DNA from: CAYZJR01 sp964503045
Lineage (GTDB): Bacteria; Cyanobacteriota; Vampirovibrionia; Obscuribacterales; Obscuribacteraceae
Direction of reading: 5' to 3'
Length of the DNA stretch: 64,000 bases
Assembly: GCA_964503045.1 (NCBI GenBank)
Contig: CAZCZI010000014.1
Span: 62,001-126,000 of the forward strand
In this document: positions 8,084 through 16,232 of the stretch, one piece after another
Position numbering within the stretch: position 1 is the first letter of the stretch
Layout of the letters: each line of letters starts with the position of its first letter
The notes under the pieces: model-generated
Database searches by the model: none
Told to the model about the DNA's origin: nothing
Seen by the model: the letters and a program-made list of their open reading frames with translations, nothing else
Made by a program: the position numbers and the translations under genes

Positions 8084-8659
8084 CTAGGCCTGAACGGCGC
8101 GGTACTCGTGCATTACTATTGGACCGGCAGCTTGCTGCTGGTCAACAGCACGATATTCGTGCATCTTGATTGGTCCGGCAACCTGTTGCTGATCGACAGC
8201 GCGGTACTCATGCATTTGGATTGGACTGACTGCAGCTTGATCGGGTGAGCGATATTCGTGTAGTTGAACGCCGGCAGTGGCTACGTCAGGCGACCGATAC
8301 TCGTGTAGTTGGACACCGGCAGTGCCTACGTCAGGCGACCGATACTCGTGGAGTTGGACACCAGCAGTGGCAACGTCAGGTGAGCGATATTCGTGGAGCT
8401 GAGCACCGGCTTGCTGGTCGGCAGCGCGGTACTCATGCATCTTTATGATGGAAGCTTGTTGATCTGCCGACACCTGACCTGTCATCAAGTCGAGACTGCG
8501 ATACTCATGCAGACTGGAGTTTTTCGCTGGTTGTCGATCGAGCATTCTATATTCATGCATCGCAGCCGACGCAGCTTGTTCAGAAAGACTAGTATTGGCT
8601 CTTTCTGAATGGGTTTGAGTGTTCTCTACTCGATCATTGAGCTGTTGGTTGTCTGCCAT
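8084..8659 (-). CDS. Multi-core HEYR-repeat protein, candidate RiPP precursor
   Basis: 191 residues starting at the ATG at 8659 (GGGAGA lies 9 bases upstream; longer frames upstream have no ribosome binding site). A polar 33-residue leader (MADNQQLNDRVENTQ...) lacks a signal peptide. It is followed by ten copies of [ML]HEYR[ASM][VALP] at residues 35, 51, 75, 89, 104, 119, 134, 150, 167 and 184, spaced 14-24 residues and mostly 15-17. Nine are followed by Asp. Spacers are rich in Gln, Ala, Val and Pro; there is no cysteine. This is the architecture of a multi-core precursor, with variable spacers and invariant His-Glu-Tyr-Arg, and the next gene encodes a SPASM enzyme. The leader resembles the N-terminus of the protein at 52731-53960. 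Alternative: an unmodified repeat protein that binds a ligand. Confidence 0.8.
   Translation of the reverse strand: MADNQQLNDRVENTQTHSERANTSLSEQAASAAMHEYRMLDRQPAKNSSLHEYRSLDLMTGQVSADQQASIIKMHEYRAADQQAGAQLHEYRSPDVATAGVQLHEYRSPDVGTAGVQLHEYRSPDVATAGVQLHEYRSPDQAAVSPIQMHEYRAVDQQQVAGPIKMHEYRAVDQQQAAGPIVMHEYRAVQA
8093..8560 (-). repeat. Ten in-frame HEYR-coding repeats
   Basis: Imperfect tandem coding repeats, mostly 45-51 bp, each carrying a CAC/CAT-GAA/GAG-TAT/TAC-CG core. The central copies (about 8240-8400) are nearly identical, which suggests recent expansion. The outer copies are diverged in their spacers but keep the four core codons. Confidence 0.85.
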
Positions 8660-8886
8660 TAGAAAATCTCCCTGCCACAAAGAAACGGCGGTCTTAAACA
8701 CCGATGCAATTGATTGATGGTCCGTCAGTAATTGAAGCGTACACCCGAATTTTGAAAAGTCACTGTGTAAATCCACAGTCTTTTTGGGTTGCTGCATTTT
8801 GGGGTGTGAGGAAACTCTACCGTCGGGTTGTGAGCGGGTGGTGAGCATCGCCGCGATTCGACAATTCATGCGATACGCTCTGCTAA

Positions 8887-10176
8887 TCAGTCCCCTAAAA
8901 GCGTTTGATAGACCACATCGGCAGATTCCGGTCGATTCTTCGGGTTCTTCTTCAGCATCTGGAAGATCAGGTCCTCAACATGTCTAGACACTGGAGTCTC
9001 CAATTTCCTAAAAGGCTCATCTGAAGGGTCATCATTGACGTGCATCGAAAGAGTCTCAAATGCGCTCGATCCGACAAATGGTTTTTCACCAGTATAAGTT
9101 TCAAACATAGTGCAACCGAGTGCGTAGATGTCGGTTCGCAAGTCGATTTTGTCGCCTTCGCATTGTTCGGGGCTCATATAAGGTGGTGAGCCAATTGCCT
9201 CACCGACTTGCGTGAGGGTATTTGCCAATGCACTTTCCTGCAGCACTTTCACAATTCCAAAATCTACAAGTTTGACGAAATTTTCGTTTTCATCCTTTCG
9301 CGTCAGCATTATGTTCGAAGGTTTTAAATCTCTGTGAATAATTCCAAGTGAGTGAACATTACTCAATGCCTGACACACTTGCAAAAAGATTTCTGTGGCT
9401 GGCTTTTCGTCAAGCTTTCCTTGTTCCTTCAGAATAACCTCAAGACCTTTGCCTTCAAGATATTCCATAACGATGTACGGAATTTTGTTATTGAGCAAGC
9501 CGAAATCATATATGGTGGCAATGTTTGGATGATCGATGCTTGATGTTGCACGAGCTTCTAGTTTGAATCGTTCCAGCGTCACGGCATCGTTGATCAGATG
9601 GTCATGCAATGTCTTGATGGCGACGACTTTTTCGATGTGAGGATTTCTCGCTCGGTATACTTTGCCCATTGACCCGGTTCCGAGCAATTTTTCAATCGTA
9701 AACTCGCCAACGAAGTCTCCGGGGTTTAGACCGCCCTTCGCCGGTTTTGTGAGCGCCTTCGCCGCGCGATCTCTGATGGCGGGGTCAAACCAGGGCTTTC
9801 CATCCAACGCAGATTCGATTGCTTCGACCATTGATTGTTCGGTGACAGACTTCAGGCAATACCCATCAAAACCAGCTTGAACAGCATCGGTAATCGACTT
9901 GTCGTCTTCTGCCGAAGTGAAGGCCAAGATTCTTATATTTGGCGACCTCGCTTTCACTTGCCGCGCAGCGTCGATACCGCTGAGTTTCGGCAAGTCGAGG
10001 CCCATCACCACGACCTGGGGTTGGATTTCAAGGATGTCATTGACTGCCGTCTCGCCGTTGTCGGTTTCGCCGACTACTTGACAAGCGCCAATTTGCTCCA
10101 GAAGCATTTTGAGCCCCAACCGAGCAATGGTGTGGTCTTCCGCGATGTAAATGGTGATGACTTTTGCGGTTGCCAT
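8887..10176 (-). CDS. Degenerate receiver domain fused to Ser/Thr protein kinase
   Basis: 429 residues. Residues 1-125 form a response-regulator receiver fold with the acidic pocket (E13, D14), T87 and K109 retained. The phosphoacceptor position in VVVMGLDLP is Gly59 (GGC) instead of Asp. Residues 155-425 are a complete Hanks-type kinase: GTGSMGKV loop, K188 in VAIKTL, HRDLKPSN with D283, DFG at 305-307, and SPPYMSPEQ in the activation segment. No transmembrane or PASTA region is present, so it is cytoplasmic. The receiver may act as a non-phosphorylated interaction domain. It lies 227 bases upstream of the HEYR precursor on the same strand. I chose the ATG at 10176 because it begins the receiver fold; a longer frame to 10272 is less likely. 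Confidence 0.85.
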   Translation of the reverse strand: MATAKVITIYIAEDHTIARLGLKMLLEQIGACQVVGETDNGETAVNDILEIQPQVVVMGLDLPKLSGIDAARQVKARSPNIRILAFTSAEDDKSITDAVQAGFDGYCLKSVTEQSMVEAIESALDGKPWFDPAIRDRAAKALTKPAKGGLNPGDFVGEFTIEKLLGTGSMGKVYRARNPHIEKVVAIKTLHDHLINDAVTLERFKLEARATSSIDHPNIATIYDFGLLNNKIPYIVMEYLEGKGLEVILKEQGKLDEKPATEIFLQVCQALSNVHSLGIIHRDLKPSNIMLTRKDENENFVKLVDFGIVKVLQESALANTLTQVGEAIGSPPYMSPEQCEGDKIDLRTDIYALGCTMFETYTGEKPFVGSSAFETLSMHVNDDPSDEPFRKLETPVSRHVEDLIFQMLKKNPKNRPESADVVYQTLLGD

Positions 10177-10340
10177 GTAGCTGGAATTAGCTGTCGCTAA
10201 TCGACATTCAGAAATAACCTTTGCAGAGGTCATTCTAGCCCTAGAACTGATTAAAATTATGGGACAGCTCATACCTGCAGAGTCTGCTTGTGAGTCGACC
10301 TACAGGGTTAATGGCGGTACGCCTTGGGAGCTTTGTGCGC

Positions 10341-10357
10341 TACGTCGATGTGACGTA
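10341..10357. promoter_or_regulatory. Palindrome between divergent genes
   Basis: TACGTC and GACGTA are separated by 5 bases, in the 216-base divergent space between the kinase and the carbonic-anhydrase-like gene. It could be an operator; only the symmetry supports this. Confidence 0.25.
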
Positions 10358-10392
10358 CGCCGTTTTAGACACAATGGATTCCGGGAGGAAAG

Positions 10393-10998
10393 ATGGTTGA
10401 CGATAATTTGAGCGCAACAACTTCCGTCACGTTTGGCACGAGAATCAAAGCCATCAAATCGCAGGATGACCTTCCCAAGAAGTGGCATGGCTCGCCGATT
10501 GAAGAGTTTGTCGGCGCGCACAATTGGGAGACTCCGATTTCACGCAAATCAGCGACCAATCCCAGCCTTTTGATTGTTTCATGCATCGAGTTTCGCTTTC
10601 AACCCGAGATTCCTCCGTACTTTGCGTATGTGATTCGCTCTGGAGGCGGTCGTATATCGAACATTGCAGGTTCGGAATTCGCGATTTCGTACATTTTGGC
10701 GAAGGGTGTTCGTCACTTTGCCTTGGTTGGACACAACGATTGCGGCATGACCAAGGTTTATCAATTCCGTCCGAAGCTCGTAGAAGCGCTTGTCGAGCAA
10801 GGCTGGGAAGAAACCAAAGCTCAACGTTTTATCGATGATAATGCAGATAATTTTGCAATCGGTGATGAAATTGACGCATTGGAACAAGAGTATTTGCGCT
10901 TAAAAGAGTCGTTCAAAAACATCGAAATCGCGCCACTATTTGTGTCGCTTTCCAGCAAGCGATTGCACCTTCCGCTGTGGTTTGCGAAATACTGCTAA
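10393..10998 (+). CDS. Beta-carbonic-anhydrase-like protein
   Basis: 201 residues with GGGAGGAAAG directly before the ATG. It has the beta-carbonic anhydrase zinc pattern: C64 in SCIEFRF, and H114 and C117 in GHNDCGM, preceded by the helix with AGSEFAISYILAKGVRH. Beta-CAs interconvert CO2 and bicarbonate in the cytoplasm. The catalytic dyad normally written C-x-D-x-R is here C-I-E-F-R, so aspartate is replaced by glutamate (E66), which may alter or abolish hydratase activity. The protein ends shortly after SSKRLHLPLWF. An open frame of about 50 codons without a start follows (11000-11155) and could be decayed extra coding sequence. Confidence 0.7.
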   Translation: MVDDNLSATTSVTFGTRIKAIKSQDDLPKKWHGSPIEEFVGAHNWETPISRKSATNPSLLIVSCIEFRFQPEIPPYFAYVIRSGGGRISNIAGSEFAISYILAKGVRHFALVGHNDCGMTKVYQFRPKLVEALVEQGWEETKAQRFIDDNADNFAIGDEIDALEQEYLRLKESFKNIEIAPLFVSLSSKRLHLPLWFAKYC

Positions 10999-11209
10999 GC
11001 CGAAATTAAAAGATAAATTGAAATGTGGGTTTCAAGGTAACAAATTGAGCCAAAACCTGGGACAATGCGCAACGTATCCATTGGAAATCGGCTTTGTTCT
11101 TGACCTCAACCTCAAAGATGATGATTGGTCGGAGGTTCACGTACATGAACAATAGGCTATCTATTGGCAATCTTGCCGACGTTATTTCCGCGGTTAGGAG
11201 GTTGTTGCC

Positions 11210-11557
11210 ATGACCACAGTTTCTTGGGGTAAACGAGAACGCTATAAATTTGCCAGTTGCGGTGCACTTGCAAGCTGGGCACCACCAGCGGTATCGGGTG
11301 TCTATGCCATTACATTCAAGCAGGCGCCTCAGAAGAGTCCGAAATCACACACTGTCTTTTACTTTGGAGAGTCAGAGGATCTTTCTCAACAATCGCCGAT
11401 TCTCAAAAGAGTGGAACAATTTTGGATGGAGAGTGGAGGCACGGTTGAGGAATTGTTCGTTTTCGTGCATCTCATGGACGGTGCGACCAAGTATGAGCGA
11501 ACTAAGGTTCAAGACCGGCTTGTTACCGAGTATCAGCCGCATGTAAATCAAATGTAG
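11210..11557 (+). CDS. Small GIY-YIG-like domain protein
   Basis: 115 residues with TAGGAGG before the ATG. The layout resembles a compact GIY-YIG nuclease fold: SGVYAITF as the first strand, HTVFYFGES as the YIG-equivalent strand, a helix with ILKRVEQFW, a charged helix with ERTKVQDRLVTEY (the conserved Glu region), and a closing YQPHVN that matches the terminal Asn motif. Known GIY-YIG proteins cut DNA in repair, restriction or homing. Key residues are only partly conserved, so activity is uncertain. No nuclease partner is adjacent. Confidence 0.5.
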   Translation: MTTVSWGKRERYKFASCGALASWAPPAVSGVYAITFKQAPQKSPKSHTVFYFGESEDLSQQSPILKRVEQFWMESGGTVEELFVFVHLMDGATKYERTKVQDRLVTEYQPHVNQM

Positions 11558-11704
11558 ATAGGTCAGATCATTTTGGACTTGTATAGGCTGGTCTGTAGCA
11601 CAGAGCCCGCTAAATCGGGCCATGCTCTAAGAATTCATTAAAGTTGTCAAGGGGCGGGTGCTCCTGAGCGTAGAATTGCTGTATGTTCAGGGAGAATCCG
11701 ACAG

Positions 11705-11980
11705 ATGAAAGGTAAATTCAAACAAATTGCGCAAAAGCGGGACTGGGTTGCGTTCTTGAGCACTGGGTTTATCGTGACTCTTGGTTTGGCCTTAAGCCTT
11801 TTTTCAGTTGAGGATTTGCTCCGTCCGCTTCGTTGGTTCGGGCCCGTCGCAAGCTGTGTGATACTTTCGGCGGTATTGCTCTTGGGATTGTTTGCGCTGC
11901 TCATATATTGCCACGACCAGTGCTTGAAAGACCTCTCATTTAGTCTTGTTGAGAACCGGACAAAACGCGCTGAGAAATAG
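11705..11980 (+). CDS. Small two-TM membrane protein
   Basis: 91 residues with AGGGAGAA before the ATG. Two hydrophobic helices (about 17-35 and 46-68) are separated by a short loop carrying RPLRWFG, with a basic N-terminus and a charged C-terminus, which fits an inner-membrane hairpin. No family is recognised. It sits alone between the GIY-YIG-like gene and a convergent minus-strand gene that ends 30 bases away. Confidence 0.55.
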   Translation: MKGKFKQIAQKRDWVAFLSTGFIVTLGLALSLFSVEDLLRPLRWFGPVASCVILSAVLLLGLFALLIYCHDQCLKDLSFSLVENRTKRAEK

Positions 11981-12010
11981 TGTTCGCGTAACTATCTGAC
12001 GAAATCGATA

Positions 12011-12661
12011 CTATCTCCAACGAATGGAGTTCATTGATTCTTTTGCCTGCTTGAGATAGCGCAAATAGGAATCTCTTGGTGCTTGATAATAAATTTCCTG
12101 CACGACTCTGCCGGTGGTGCCATCGGCGTCGATATAAATGGATCGGTTGTCCTGTTGAATTTCGTCGTATCGGCCTTCAACGATCAGCACGCGTTTTCCG
12201 TTGAGATCATCGGTTCGCGCACTTAGAACGCTAAAACCATTGTTGCCCTTATCGCGCAGAGTTTCTTTCAGAGATTCAATTTCTTTGGAACTCAATATGT
12301 GATTGGGTTCTTGCAAGAGTGCATGAAATCTTGCCCCAGCAGTGCGTGAAGTGACGCGACCGCGGTAGAAAAAGCTGATTCGTACGCTTGAATCGCTCGT
12401 CGGGCGGTAGTCATTGTAAACGCTGTTGCCCTGTACGTTATCAGCTTGTGCGACTGCCTTCCATCCTTCCGGAAGCACGATGTCCGAAATCTGGCCTTGG
12501 TTAGTAAAATGCACTCGCCCAGTTCTACCTGGCCCGTATTGATCGGTGGCGCGCTTTTCGATGAGTTTCAGAATGTCTTCGAAGAGAACTTCTGCTCCAT
12601 CAATTCCTTGCGATGAGATCGCCGAATCGTCTTGTATTTCGAATGGTGTTCCGTCAGTCAT
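12011..12661 (-). CDS. Hypothetical protein downstream of LysM/papain-like gene
   Basis: 216 residues without a signal peptide or membrane segment. The C-terminal part has alternating strands and ends in a helix with SYLRYLKQAKESMNSIRWR. The segment GKRVLIVEGRYDEIQQDNRSIYIDADG resembles proteins with a two-layer sheet that carry a short membrane-associated domain, but I cannot assign a family. It follows the 875-residue LysM protein by 41 bases on the same strand, so it is probably co-transcribed and may be an accessory or immunity partner. No strong ribosome binding site is seen. Confidence 0.5.
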   Translation of the reverse strand: MTDGTPFEIQDDSAISSQGIDGAEVLFEDILKLIEKRATDQYGPGRTGRVHFTNQGQISDIVLPEGWKAVAQADNVQGNSVYNDYRPTSDSSVRISFFYRGRVTSRTAGARFHALLQEPNHILSSKEIESLKETLRDKGNNGFSVLSARTDDLNGKRVLIVEGRYDEIQQDNRSIYIDADGTTGRVVQEIYYQAPRDSYLRYLKQAKESMNSIRWR

Positions 12662-12702
12662 CAGGTGTTCCGTAAGTTATAAATTGGTCTCAAGTTTTCT
12701 TT

Positions 12703-15330
12703 CTAGGCTCTATCCAAAATGTCTTGCCGGCGTTCAGGAGGCAGGTTGTTCAGAAGTTCTTGGTACTTCTTGGCGAATTGCTGTTTCTCTTCTGCACTCG
12801 GTTCGGGCTTCTGGCGAGAAAATTCTCTGAAGCCGTTAACCAACTCGTCATCGTATTCTTTGGATTTGATGATGTTGCGCTGATACTCTTTCTGCAACAT
12901 GTCCATGCGCTCGGTTGGAGGTAGAGCTTGTGTCATGTCGTGCATTTTTTGCACTGCGTTGTCGTGCTCGGCTTGATTGAAAGTTCCATCCTTCTGTTGT
13001 TCAGCCCAGCGCTCGTTGGCGTCATCGATCGTCTTTTTCAGTTGCTCTTGATAGTCTTTGTCAGAGAGTTCGCCGCTCTTGTTTTGGAGGCGCAGAAGTT
13101 CTAGTTCTTTACGAGTGTCGACTGTGCCATGCTCGCGATCGTATTCGATGTCTTTCTTGAGGTCGTGCATCGTGCCGCCGGTTTCAAAACCGAGCGTGGT
13201 TTCCTTGTAATCCGGTGAGCGAGACGCCATGAAGAGATCATGGGTGCTGACAGCTTTGTCGCCACTCGGGTGATCGCTGTTCGAACCCCATTGATTGTCG
13301 ATAGTCACTTTGCCTGTCTTTTCATCGTAGTCGGTGATACAGACGGCGTGCCAACCGCCGGAGCCACCAGCTTTACCACCGCCTGAATCATGGAAGAACG
13401 GCTCGTTGCCTGTGTGCACTTTCATCATGATTGGTAATTTGTGCTCGGCTTTCGCCTTTGCGATCTGGTCTTTCATTTCTTGTTCGTTGTTGAAGTTATG
13501 CGCTGGATCTCCACCAGCTTGCGGGGCAAATCCAATATCGATTGCATCTTTCTTGCCACTCATTTTGTCGGCGACTTCTTTAAAGCTGCCGTCGGGCATG
13601 CCAGGCGCGTTAAGCGGTTTACCGTCGACGTCAGGAATGACCGCAGGAGGTGTTTGGGTCATGTCGTAGAGTCGTTCGCCGGTCTCCGGAGGGTAGGAGC
13701 CCATCTTCGTTTCTTGTTGTTCGTATTTCACTTTTCCGGGTGGAACATGATGTTGCACACCGTTGGCGTCGGTGTAATCGATACCGTGTGATTGATAGTA
13801 GGTATTGATGGCGGCTACCTGGAAGATTTGGCTTGCGTGGCTGCGGTCGCCATCATCGGGAGGGTTCTTTCTGGCTTCATCTTGGCACGGCTTGATGGAT
13901 GCTGGGTCCATAACAATTTCTGATGATCCATCGGCTGTTTTGTACTTGCCGGTGGTGGCAACATCTGCCACTACTCTTGCCGCTTCTGCTGGACTGCGTG
14001 TATACATTCTCGACTCAACGGAAGCAACACCGCAAGTATTGTGGTGCCCTTGATCTATTGATGTCGGATTGGCGCAGTTGCTCATAACTTGCTCTGCCAA
14101 TTTAACGCGTTCTTTTTCGGTTAGCGGTTCGTTGCCGGTAGCGGTCAGAAGTTTTTCTTGTTGCTTGTATGTTTCGTTGATCTCTTGAGGGCTCAACGGC
14201 GGATCTTGCTTGGCAGCACGATCTTCAAATCGAAGCATGTCGGCGCGGAATTTTGCCAACGCCATAGGGTCAGTGATCTTGGATTCTGCAAGTGCTTCAA
14301 TCTTGGCGCGTTCTACACGAACATCTTCGCTTCCGGGTTGCACTTCATGCGGTGTCTCGCCTTTTTCTGCGATTAAGAACTTGCCGTCCTTTGTTTTTTC
14401 GAGCGTGTAGTTATCTTCCGGTCGAGGACCTGTGTGCTTCTCGTTATAGCCGCCATCTGTCGGATGGCGTTCGCTGGTGCGACCATCCCAACGCTCCACC
14501 TTCTCTGAGCCATCTTTCCAGCTTGTGCGGGTGTTACCATAGCTGTCTTGTACTGAGTAGCCACCATCTTTGGTGTGTCCCGGAAGGTTTAATTCTTTGC
14601 CTTCAATGTTTCCTGGTTTGTCAGGATCGAGCTTGTTGTTCTTCGCGATCTCGGTAGCGTACTTTTTGATCTCCTCTTCGGTGGCGCCTTGCCCGAGATG
14701 ATCTTTTGCAATTGAGGAGAGAGTTTCGCCTTTCTTAGGTGTGTGCCAACCAGCTTCGACGTCTCTATAAATGTCTTCGCCTTTGTAGGGTTCTTGAGGC
14801 TTGGCTGCATCAGCTGTGGTATCACCAGGCTTCGAACCCTTGTCACCTTTCGCGTCGGTTACGGTGCCGACATCTTTACCTGCCGGTGCTTGACCCACCA
14901 TATTGGAATCAAGAGCAGCTCGTGGGTTGCCCATATCTGAGATTGTTCCTTGACCTTGCAAATCATCTCTGCCTGCAAAGAAGTCGTATGGTCCCGAGTC
15001 GGCGCTCGGCATCAGGGGTTTGGCGAGTTCCTTAATTGCGTCGGATGCGCCGTCTTTTATCGCCTTTGCGGCATCGAGCAGTCCGTCGCCGAGTCCTTTG
15101 CTCATCACATCCGGTAGTTTGTCCGGAGCGTCCGAAATCAGATACATCGGCTTGCCGAATTCGTCGGTAATGCCGCTGGTGCCGCCTTGTTTCAGATAAT
15201 CGACATAGTCTTTCTGCTGCCCGACAATGTCTGAACGCCCTTGATTGACCTCTTTAACCACAGTGTCCGAAGACTTCAGCGGCGCATCAGTCGATTGGGT
15301 CTCAATCTTATTATCGGTTTCGTCGGGCAT
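12703..15330 (-). CDS. Leaderless LysM and papain-like cysteine peptidase-like protein
   Basis: 875 residues; the start is at the ATG at 15330 with AAAGGA upstream. It has no signal peptide. The polar N-terminus includes a SGITDEFGKP segment (51-61) that is shared with the protein at 52731-53960. A LysM domain lies at 194-250 (GWHTPKKGETLSSIAKDHLG), expected to bind peptidoglycan or chitin. Short beta repeats with DG turns follow (255-325). The C-terminal half contains HNTCGVASVES (C433), GGWHAVCITDYD (H661) and VTIDNQWG (N679), the order and context of a papain/C39-like Cys-His-Asn site. The last 150 residues are charged helix. Likely an exported or delivered wall-acting protein; the export route is unknown. 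The gene at 12011-12661 follows it. Confidence 0.7.
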   Translation of the reverse strand: MPDETDNKIETQSTDAPLKSSDTVVKEVNQGRSDIVGQQKDYVDYLKQGGTSGITDEFGKPMYLISDAPDKLPDVMSKGLGDGLLDAAKAIKDGASDAIKELAKPLMPSADSGPYDFFAGRDDLQGQGTISDMGNPRAALDSNMVGQAPAGKDVGTVTDAKGDKGSKPGDTTADAAKPQEPYKGEDIYRDVEAGWHTPKKGETLSSIAKDHLGQGATEEEIKKYATEIAKNNKLDPDKPGNIEGKELNLPGHTKDGGYSVQDSYGNTRTSWKDGSEKVERWDGRTSERHPTDGGYNEKHTGPRPEDNYTLEKTKDGKFLIAEKGETPHEVQPGSEDVRVERAKIEALAESKITDPMALAKFRADMLRFEDRAAKQDPPLSPQEINETYKQQEKLLTATGNEPLTEKERVKLAEQVMSNCANPTSIDQGHHNTCGVASVESRMYTRSPAEAARVVADVATTGKYKTADGSSEIVMDPASIKPCQDEARKNPPDDGDRSHASQIFQVAAINTYYQSHGIDYTDANGVQHHVPPGKVKYEQQETKMGSYPPETGERLYDMTQTPPAVIPDVDGKPLNAPGMPDGSFKEVADKMSGKKDAIDIGFAPQAGGDPAHNFNNEQEMKDQIAKAKAEHKLPIMMKVHTGNEPFFHDSGGGKAGGSGGWHAVCITDYDEKTGKVTIDNQWGSNSDHPSGDKAVSTHDLFMASRSPDYKETTLGFETGGTMHDLKKDIEYDREHGTVDTRKELELLRLQNKSGELSDKDYQEQLKKTIDDANERWAEQQKDGTFNQAEHDNAVQKMHDMTQALPPTERMDMLQKEYQRNIIKSKEYDDELVNGFREFSRQKPEPSAEEKQQFAKKYQELLNNLPPERRQDILDRA

Positions 15331-15479
15331 GCGGAATCCTTTGTTTGTTTCGCATTGCTGGCGGACTAGGAAGTGTAGCAGCAAAGCTGCCAGGCGGGCT
15401 TAAATGCCAACTGGTTTATAGATTTGCCGCTGGTGTACTTACAGTAACCAGCCGGAAGGTTAATTTAGGGGGCTCGGGG

Positions 15480-16106
15480 CTATCGCGTCGCGATGATCTC
15501 GTCGCAGATTGCTTGAATCCCGGTAAACATGTCGCTTGCCGCTTCGATGATTTGATGCTGTTCGCTCTCGTCGCCGGCGCCTTCGTTCATCTTTTTCTTG
15601 AATTCAAGCCATAAAGGCATAAACGATTGTCCATAAGGATCCCAATATTTGCAGCCAACTCCATCTTCAAATTTGAATTGATCTTGTAGTCTCTTTGCCA
15701 AAAACTTTCCGCCATGCTTGCTTCCAAGCAATACATAGTGATATCCAAGAAGAGCTGGGGGGCACGATGTTGCGTACTCATTGATTTTTTCGAGCAGCTT
15801 TGCCGTTCCCTTTAAAGGTTTAATTGAACCGCAATCTACGCCCAGGGCCTTTAGATCATTGAAAAGGAACGGCTCTTGATAGTGATCGTCCGTAAGCGCG
15901 TCACGATACGCGGTTGAAGGAATGCTGCTTTTAATGCCGTTTTCCAATGCTTTGTGCACGAGATACAGCTGTGACATGTACGCCTTGTAGGTGTCTGTGG
16001 GAATCGCACCGCTGCCCAATTCTGCCTGCAATTTGTTGCCCTCGGCAGAATCATGCGCTTTTCTGGTGTCTTCCTTCAAGCGTTCCATTAAGGTTAGAGT
16101 TTGCAC
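15480..16106 (-). CDS. Biliverdin-producing heme oxygenase
   Basis: 208 residues of the HO-1/HmuO family, which oxidises heme to biliverdin, CO and ferrous iron in the cytoplasm with electrons from ferredoxin or a reductase. The proximal heme ligand is H18 in LKEDTRKAHDSAE. The distal helix carries the YHYVLLGSKHGGKFLAKRL stretch, where the flexible glycines contact heme. Length is typical. No phytochrome, bilin reductase or heme-uptake gene is in the window, so the role may be iron recovery or bilin supply elsewhere. It is followed by a 149-base spacer and the LysM/papain-like gene on the same strand. Confidence 0.85.
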   Translation of the reverse strand: MQTLTLMERLKEDTRKAHDSAEGNKLQAELGSGAIPTDTYKAYMSQLYLVHKALENGIKSSIPSTAYRDALTDDHYQEPFLFNDLKALGVDCGSIKPLKGTAKLLEKINEYATSCPPALLGYHYVLLGSKHGGKFLAKRLQDQFKFEDGVGCKYWDPYGQSFMPLWLEFKKKMNEGAGDESEQHQIIEAASDMFTGIQAICDEIIATR

Positions 16107-16232
16107 GATTAATCCTCAGCTTCGACGAACCGGTTTTGGTCCCTGGATGAATATACCACCTCGAAGGTTAAGCGCTGTCATACTCCGTGAAGCTCCTGTA
16201 GAATTAGGTTTCAGCCCCTCTCTCAGGCAAAA

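Noticed and set aside
11000..11155. Open frame of about 50 codons after the carbonic-anhydrase-like gene
   Set aside because: No start codon or ribosome binding site; could be decayed sequence, but I cannot show homology.
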